A DNA stretch of 20,628 nucleotides, taken from a virus. The notes beneath the pieces were generated by a model that was given only the letters and a program-made list of their open reading frames with translations, made no database searches and was not told where the DNA came from. The stretch spans positions 1 through 20,628 of IMG/VR virus record IMGVR_UViG_3300000362_000005; one strand, given 5' to 3'. The translations under genes were made by a program, and so were the position numbers. Positions 16,162 through 20,628 of the stretch are shown here, in pieces. The stretch's first letter is position 1. The number at the start of each line of letters is the position of its first letter.

Positions 16162-17359
16162 TATCTATTCTCTCTGTAGGCATGTTACTAATATCTGGCG
16201 CTGCATGTTTCTTAGATCTGTCAATTTTATCGCTGAGTTCATTTAATGTAGGAACCCAGTTGTCTTCTATAATTTTATCCCAGCTATACTGTTTTGCAAA
16301 CTGGTGTGCTTCTTTGCCTTTCTGTTTAAGCTCGTCGCGATTATTGTAGGCATAAGTAATTCGCTCTTTAATTGAATCTATACTTGCTAACGACTGCCAT
16401 GCCTGTAATGGGCTTAGGTAAGTTGTAGCCACGTCAATCAACCACCCAGAGGCACACAGTTCGGGCATACTGGTAAAGTTAGTAGCAATAGCAGGAACAC
16501 CACAAGATTGTGCTTCTACAAGCGGCAATCCAAAACCCTCAGAGTTACTTGGCATCGCATAAAGATCAAATGCGTTATACAAAAGTGCCAAGTCTTCTCT
16601 GCTCATGCCACCCATAGGATATATGTCAGGGCGCGGTAGATATACGTGATCTTCTAATTTAAAGGTCCTGATGGCTTGCAGAAGGTCTACGCCACCAATA
16701 TCAGGAGTAGGCAATGTATGAAGATAAAGTACTAGATCATCGTATCCCTGATCAATTAGGCTTCGTACCGCTGGCATAATCCTCTCAAAGCCTTTACGTG
16801 TTGGATATTTAGCTTGATTTGCAGCTACCATACCTATTACAAATGCATCCTCTGGTATACCAAAGATGCTTCTAGCTTCTTTCGGGTTATCCATCGGTTG
16901 AAAGATGTCTGTTTCGATACCCAGAGGAATATAATAAGATCGTATACCTACTTTCTCTAGCTCGTCTACAGCGTATTTGGTCCACGAAAACACAGCAAAA
17001 GCCTTCTCTAAATATCCCGCAACTCTTGGCGGTACAGGTTTATGGTCGATTGGTGCCCAAGGACAAAACCTTACGTATTCATTGAGCTTGGGATCTAACA
17101 CCCACACATCAATTAGTGTAACTACGATGTCAGCTGCAAAATCTCTAGCATGTAAGGGGATTACATCTCTACCGTAAGGCTTAAAACCTGCAGGGTAATG
17201 ATGGATTCCCTTCCATTCTACTTGACCGCCCTGAAGACCAAAGAAAGCAGATACAGCAATCTCGTGCCCAGCATTCCGTAGGCGTGGCGCAAGTGATTCA
17301 ACTGCAGTTCCGTAGCCACTTGGTGCCCAACCTGCATTGCTTACTAACAACACTCTCAT
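16151..17359 (-). CDS. GT4-family glycosyltransferase in the head operon
   Basis: A 402-residue GT-B-fold glycosyltransferase. The N-terminal Rossmann half starts MRVLLVSNAGW with a glycine loop at GYGTAV (15-20), the acceptor-side signature of GT4 enzymes. The C-terminal half carries the nucleotide-sugar motif E-x7-E (Glu274 and Glu282 in SNSEGFGLPLVEA) followed by SCGVPAIATN. Family members transfer a sugar from an activated donor, usually NDP-sugar, with retention of configuration; the actual donor and acceptor cannot be read here. The start has AAGGAG 7 nt upstream. The 3' end overlaps the connector gene by 11 nt, so it is translated as part of the structural operon rather than as a loose morphon. 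Glycosylation of virion proteins is known in some phages, so capsid or tail subunits are likely targets. Modification of a host surface glycan is the alternative. Confidence 0.85.
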   Translation of the reverse strand: MRVLLVSNAGWAPSGYGTAVESLAPRLRNAGHEIAVSAFFGLQGGQVEWKGIHHYPAGFKPYGRDVIPLHARDFAADIVVTLIDVWVLDPKLNEYVRFCPWAPIDHKPVPPRVAGYLEKAFAVFSWTKYAVDELEKVGIRSYYIPLGIETDIFQPMDNPKEARSIFGIPEDAFVIGMVAANQAKYPTRKGFERIMPAVRSLIDQGYDDLVLYLHTLPTPDIGGVDLLQAIRTFKLEDHVYLPRPDIYPMGGMSREDLALLYNAFDLYAMPSNSEGFGLPLVEAQSCGVPAIATNFTSMPELCASGWLIDVATTYLSPLQAWQSLASIDSIKERITYAYNNRDELKQKGKEAHQFAKQYSWDKIIEDNWVPTLNELSDKIDRSKKHAAPDISNMPTERIDNGN

Positions 17360-17387
17360 TTTAACTCTCCTTTAAGTTAGATGATTA

Positions 17388-17413
17388 GACATACAACTGT
17401 CAATTTGAAATTG
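17388..17413. promoter_or_regulatory. Operator-like dyads before the glycosyltransferase gene
   Basis: Two dyads sit side by side in the 105-bp gap. The first is GACATACAACTGTC (17388-17401), a GACA-N6-TGTC inverted repeat. It matches the sequence at 13715-13728 at 11 of 14 positions and lies 29-42 nt upstream of the glycosyltransferase ATG. The second is CAATTTGAAATTG (17401-17413), a perfect 6+1+6 palindrome. A -10-like TACAAT (17415-17410, minus strand) overlaps the hairpin edge but has no good -35. Use as a repressor or activator site is inference. Confidence 0.4.
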
Positions 17414-17414
17414 T

Positions 17415-17449
17415 AGTAAATGGGGTAACACTTCGTTACCCCATTTACT
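17415..17449 (-). terminator. Strong hairpin after capsid/decoration genes
   Basis: A perfect 15-bp inverted repeat, AGTAAATGGGGTAAC / GTTACCCCATTTACT, with a 5-nt loop, lies 16 nt past the stop of the 131-aa gene. On the minus strand it is followed by ACAATTTCAAATTG rather than a clean T-run. It may therefore be a weak or factor-dependent terminator, or a 3'-end stability/processing hairpin for the abundant capsid transcript. The stem itself is certain; its function is inferred. Confidence 0.6.
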
Positions 17450-17464
17450 TTCTACACGTTACGT

Positions 17465-17860
17465 TTACGGCATTGCAGTACCAGCTGCGCGGCCAGTACC
17501 TTCAACGTACTCAATATCCAGAGTAAGCTCTAGCGCCAGGCCATCCTCAACAGTGCCATACCCTAGGTAAACGGGTGTTCCTGCCAAGCACTCTTGATTT
17601 CCGCTAAAAACTTCAGCGTAACTATATGCTCCAACAGTGCCAACAGTAACAGAACCCATAGTCACAGTACCATAACGCGCAGTCAGTACTGCTTGATTAG
17701 CAGCCTCGCTAATAGCTGCCGTGCCAGGATACGCCTTAATGGACTTAACTGTTAGATCATAAGGCGGCACAAAAACAGAGCGAACATCACCGTCATCGGC
17801 TATCGCAAGCTCAATCCGAACGTAGTCGTGATAACTTCCAACAAGATCTTTCTTTCTCAT
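17465..17860 (-). CDS. Candidate capsid decoration or head structural protein
   Basis: A 131-residue, beta-rich, Gly/Ala/Thr/Val-rich protein with a strong GGAGG 5 nt before ATG. It lies 12 nt after the capsid fusion gene and is followed by a strong hairpin (17415-17449), which suggests it is co-expressed with the capsid at high level. I do not recognise a named family. The short length, the acidic and polar strands (for example VFVPPYDLTVKSIKAYPG) and the position directly behind the capsid gene are what is usual for head decoration or cement proteins, and that is the only basis for the call. It could equally be a small fibre-like or other virion protein. Confidence 0.5.
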   Translation of the reverse strand: MRKKDLVGSYHDYVRIELAIADDGDVRSVFVPPYDLTVKSIKAYPGTAAISEAANQAVLTARYGTVTMGSVTVGTVGAYSYAEVFSGNQECLAGTPVYLGYGTVEDGLALELTLDIEYVEGTGRAAGTAMP

Positions 17861-17872
17861 ATTATCCTCCTA

Positions 17873-20125
17873 TTAACCTGTGCCCTTATACATTCCACGA
17901 TGATCGAGGATGCAGTAGCCCCAGACGTGGCGGATCTTATAAGTGATCTTGTCAGCCGTGAAGTGTGTTCCACTATTCTGAGCTTCAGTGAACAGCTCGG
18001 GCTCTTCGCGCCCACCAAGGAAACCGACCTCAATCGTCGGGATCAAATTAGGATCAGCGATAGTCACCCAGTGCGCTGCATTACCCCAGAACGGAATGAT
18101 GATAATCTCGAACGAACCCTTGTAAATGTTGGCTACATTCTCAAGGTCAGTTAATGCATCAATATCAACATCACTCTCCCTGAGCTTTCTGGCAGTTGCC
18201 TCAAGGTCAGGCGGGATGATCAAGAACTTGGGTGCAAGACCCATCGGAATATTGTCATTCCCTAGAACACTCGAGGTACGCATCCACTGTACCGCATTGG
18301 CCCAGTTAGCTGCCGTTAGAGTTTCAGAAACAGTGTTATCATTGTGATCGGTGTGGAATAGCTCGGTGTTATCGTAGCTCGTTTCAGGGTTGCTGATAAA
18401 GATATTCAGGATGTTATACCACAGTGTAACCTTAGCAGAGAGAGCCAACTTACGAGGGATAGCACGCAGCATTCCGAGGTCGTCGTTCAGCGTAGCCTCC
18501 CAAGTGTAGTCAGCAAGCCCACCACGCTTGTGCGGGGCGAAGTGTGCTCGTTCCTCTGTGGGGTCAGTTAGCGGTTGGTACGTATTATCTTCATTAACCA
18601 CTGGCAGAAGATCGTAGTATCCAGTTCGCATCCTGTCATTCGTTCTCATATCACGCAGGTTGGTGATATCGGAAACCACTTTACGCCAATCGTCAAATCC
18701 GGGCAGGTTGTACTCCCTGATCATCTGGCGATAAATTGCTTGACCAAGACTGTAAGCCCAGTCACCAGTTGCAATTGTCTCGCGTAGAACATTAGCAGAG
18801 TCATAACCTTGCGAAGATCGGATCATAGCGTTAGCAAATTGCTGGGGCGAGAAACGGTGCGAGGGCAGACCCGAAATATCCGAGTAGGCTTCGCGTAGAC
18901 CGCTGTATGGTTGGACACCATCAACTGGCGATCCAGCAATCAAGCCTTGCAATCTGATAATATGCCTAGTGGGTTCCTGGGTCTGCACAAACAACGGAGT
19001 TTCACGAGCCTGAGTCTCAACAGCAGCAGACCAAACGGTCTGTGCCTCTTTGAGAACAGACTCCATCTCGTCGAGTGTGTTTGCCTTACTCAGCCTTGGG
19101 CGCACAATCTCCATTGCTGTATCGGGCAGGTTGTAGCTCGCAATAAGCTTCTCGCGGCCACTCTCAAGTTTCATCTGCTCCAACTCAGCTTTCAGACTCA
19201 TAAGATCCTCACTATATTTCGTATCGACCGACTCTTGAACTTCAACTTCGCCTTCGTCAGTCTCAATGTCGGTGTCGGAATCGCCAGTATCAATCTTGAT
19301 GTCAGGCAGCATATCTGCGGCCTTGTAGACTCCAGCCCTGAGATCCAAGAGCTTGCCACCAGCATTCGGCTTGGTGACTAGATCGACGCTGGAAATTTTG
19401 TCAATGGACTCAACAACACGGATGGTAACACCATTTTGCTGGTCAAGGCGAACCTTGCCATTACCATGAATGCTGAATCCAACTTTATCCGCTGCCTGTC
19501 GCTGATAGATCTCACGCAGCAGCTTGGCGAACGGAGAAGATTCCAAGACATGCAAAGTGGCTTCGACTGCAACTTTGTCCTCGTCAAGAGAAACAATCTC
19601 AGGATCAGAGAACCAGCCAACCAAGTTATTAACCGAAGGATTCTCACCCTCAGGTGCATGGTCGGCAAAGCACTGAGCGCCATCGAACAACTCGGCAGCG
19701 CTTCTGACTGCATCGGGACTATAGACGTGGCGTCCATCGACGGTCTTTCCAGACTCGATTACACGGACCTTCCACTCCAACCCTTCAGACTCGTCAGCAG
19801 CACGAAGAACCGACGCAGCAATCTCCACCGCGCCCTCGTCCTCGGCTTGTTCCCAAGACTTATATGTATACTTGTCAAGATGAGCAGTCAGCTCACTCCA
19901 CGTATCACGGAGGAATCTTCGATCTTCCTCTTTTAGAGTCTCGTAAGACGAAGCAACTCCAATCGCTTTGGCGACTGCAGCAGTTTCGCTAAGCCCAATC
20001 TTTCCACCCTGCGCAAGCAACGTCTTGACCGAAGCCAAAACATTAAGTGGTGAATTGTCTTCGCCACGGCTAGTCGCACTAGAAAGGATTGGAATGACTC
20101 TATTGAGCAATTCTAGTAGATTCAT
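17873..20125 (-). CDS. Prohead protease-scaffold-major capsid protein fusion
   Basis: This 750-residue protein appears to join three head-assembly functions. Residues about 115-260 look like a phage prohead protease of the assemblin-like serine class: a candidate catalytic His156 in FADHAP, Ser218 in VGFSIHG, and Asp248 in SSVDLVTKPNAGG. Residues about 272-375 are acidic and charged, with a coiled-coil stretch (LMSLKAELEQMKLE), as expected for a scaffold or delta domain. Residues about 380-750 match capsid proteins of the gpT-like/HK97-fold type, including an LF-H-DHND segment, PKFLIIPPDLEATARKL near 633-648, and a C-terminal GYCILDHRGMYKG. The start ATG has a strong GGAGG 5 nt upstream. By family logic the protease would assemble the shell, cut out its own and scaffold sequences, and leave the mature capsid subunit. 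The cleavage site cannot be read from the sequence. Codon usage looks somewhat more GC-rich than in the tail genes. Confidence 0.85.
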   Translation of the reverse strand: MNLLELLNRVIPILSSATSRGEDNSPLNVLASVKTLLAQGGKIGLSETAAVAKAIGVASSYETLKEEDRRFLRDTWSELTAHLDKYTYKSWEQAEDEGAVEIAASVLRAADESEGLEWKVRVIESGKTVDGRHVYSPDAVRSAAELFDGAQCFADHAPEGENPSVNNLVGWFSDPEIVSLDEDKVAVEATLHVLESSPFAKLLREIYQRQAADKVGFSIHGNGKVRLDQQNGVTIRVVESIDKISSVDLVTKPNAGGKLLDLRAGVYKAADMLPDIKIDTGDSDTDIETDEGEVEVQESVDTKYSEDLMSLKAELEQMKLESGREKLIASYNLPDTAMEIVRPRLSKANTLDEMESVLKEAQTVWSAAVETQARETPLFVQTQEPTRHIIRLQGLIAGSPVDGVQPYSGLREAYSDISGLPSHRFSPQQFANAMIRSSQGYDSANVLRETIATGDWAYSLGQAIYRQMIREYNLPGFDDWRKVVSDITNLRDMRTNDRMRTGYYDLLPVVNEDNTYQPLTDPTEERAHFAPHKRGGLADYTWEATLNDDLGMLRAIPRKLALSAKVTLWYNILNIFISNPETSYDNTELFHTDHNDNTVSETLTAANWANAVQWMRTSSVLGNDNIPMGLAPKFLIIPPDLEATARKLRESDVDIDALTDLENVANIYKGSFEIIIIPFWGNAAHWVTIADPNLIPTIEVGFLGGREEPELFTEAQNSGTHFTADKITYKIRHVWGYCILDHRGMYKGTG

Positions 20126-20269
20126 TTTGCCTCCTAAAATAATTTAGAGTAAACTTACTTTTCCAATAAGCGCCCTTTATGCCAGGAAACTTATTGACGT
20201 ATTTAATCAAGAGTATTCTACCATATATAGTTTATTTGTTTAATGGTGATTCTATGTAAATCTAACTAA
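20126..20269 (-). promoter_or_regulatory. Intergenic leader of the capsid operon with candidate promoter
   Basis: This 144-bp AT-rich gap holds no ORF. On the minus strand, TAGAAT (20220-20215) matches the -10 consensus at five of six positions and is preceded by TGG, giving an extended TGn -10. The -35 region 17 nt upstream (TTAAAC) is poor, as is usual with an extended -10. Transcription would start near 20208, leaving a leader of about 83 nt before the capsid ATG at 20125. The leader contains a 7-bp inverted repeat, CAATAAG/CTTATTG (20164-20170 and 20190-20196), and ends in GGAGG at a good distance. The promoter is inferred from sequence only. Confidence 0.4.
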
Positions 20270-20572
20270 TTACTCCATTTCGTCACGGATTGTAGATGAA
20301 ACATTTACAGTTGTAGGATTTCCGGTCCACTGCCTACCACTAGCCCACTGAGCAAACGCCTCTAACTGCCAAGGACCAGCTATATTGAATGTATCCAATG
20401 TCTTAATATGACGTATTTTCGTTATCTCAAAAACACTAAGATCGCTGTCGTCCAGTACAACATAATCACCAGTTGGCGTTTTCAAGACTAACTCTATTAC
20501 TGTAGCTTCACTAAGGTCGATTCCAGTTTCTACAGTGATTTCAGTATCGACATCTGTAGTCTTTATAGCCAT
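20270..20572 (-). CDS. Small Ig-like/BppU-N-like virion protein candidate
   Basis: A 100-residue protein with a strong Shine-Dalgarno (AGGAGTAA) 5 nt before ATG. The alternation of short beta-like stretches, with segments such as TGIDLSEATVIELVLKTPTG and then GPWQLEAFAQWASG, resembles the compact immunoglobulin-like fold seen in BppU N-terminal-type phage proteins (a DLSGATV-like strand, a 'kPdG' turn, and a 'G.y.lea...f.dG' strand pair). I see no signal peptide, membrane segment or cysteine. It precedes the capsid gene, where neck, connector or decoration proteins often lie. A virion-associated role is inferred; the family match is a by-eye resemblance only. Confidence 0.5.
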   Translation of the reverse strand: MAIKTTDVDTEITVETGIDLSEATVIELVLKTPTGDYVVLDDSDLSVFEITKIRHIKTLDTFNIAGPWQLEAFAQWASGRQWTGNPTTVNVSSTIRDEME

Positions 20573-20581
20573 TGATTACTC

Positions 20582-20628
20582 CTATGTACCTGCTACTTGA
20601 TGATTAGCGAAGATCTTTGCTGACGTAT
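20582..20628 (-). CDS. Possible 3' end of an upstream gene (partial)
   Basis: On the minus strand the frame entering at 20626 reads TSAKIFANHQVAGT and then TAG at 20584-20582. The stop sits inside the Shine-Dalgarno region of the next gene (ACATAGGAGTAATC), the tight coupling typical of this operon. The other two minus frames stop at 20595-20593 and 20606-20604, so the choice of frame rests only on this overlap. The fragment is too short for any functional statement. Confidence 0.3.
   Translation of the reverse strand, partial: TSAKIFANHQVAGT

Noticed and set aside
17376-17403. TTGACA (17403-17398, minus strand) as a -35 for the glycosyltransferase gene
   Set aside because: The only workable -10 (TCTAAC, 16 nt spacer) would start transcription inside the Shine-Dalgarno site, leaving no usable leader. 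The sequence is better explained as half of the GACA-N6-TGTC dyad.
1-20628. CRISPR arrays, tRNA genes, insertion sequences, attachment sites
   Set aside because: I saw no short regularly spaced direct repeats, no cloverleaf-like sequence, no transposase and no terminal inverted repeats. The repeats present are inside fibre and tape measure coding sequence.

Overview
The window reads as the virion-structural region of a tailed double-stranded DNA phage, or a prophage. Every supported gene lies on the minus strand, so the transcriptional order runs from about 20628 down to 1. Strong Shine-Dalgarno sites (GGAGG or AGGAG 5-9 nt before ATG) point to a bacterial host. No host marker gene is visible, so I do not name a host. 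The gene set is a capsid protein, head-tail connector, tail terminator candidate, tail tube, tail chaperones, a very long tape measure, hub and fibres. No contractile sheath gene is recognisable, which suggests a long-tailed siphovirus-like virion. Terminase, portal, lysis, replication and integration genes are not in the window; portal and terminase would be expected beyond 20628.

Head region (20628-14965): a small Ig-like virion protein candidate; a 750-aa fusion of prohead protease, scaffold-like linker and major capsid protein behind a candidate extended -10 promoter; a 131-aa candidate decoration protein; a GT4-type glycosyltransferase embedded in the head operon; a head-tail connector; and a probable tail terminator.

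Tail region (14975-2860): a 76-aa unknown; the tail tube protein; a MerR-like helix-turn-helix protein; two overlapping tail assembly chaperone ORFs in a -1 register; an unrecognised 460-aa helical protein; a 1787-aa tape measure protein; a hub-like protein; a candidate receptor-binding protein with an apparent inserted jelly-roll; and two further small structural proteins. The last gene (2850 to the window edge) is an open 950-codon fibre or tip gene built of long in-frame repeats. It runs off the window.

The most unusual feature is a complete 143-residue Hint (intein-like) domain near the C-terminus of the tape measure, at residues 1554-1696. It has Cys at position 1, the TxxH motif and terminal His-Asn, but Asp rather than Cys/Ser/Thr at +1. 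That combination fits a bacterial intein-like (A-type BIL) domain more likely to cleave than splice, and suggests self-processing of the tape measure. A second pattern is shared by the only two gaps in the tail and late-head genes that carry hairpins. Each gap follows a gene for an abundant virion protein and holds a strong hairpin plus a near-identical GACA-N6-TGTC dyad. One dyad sits at the start of the MerR-like gene, so a local regulatory circuit is plausible but unproven.
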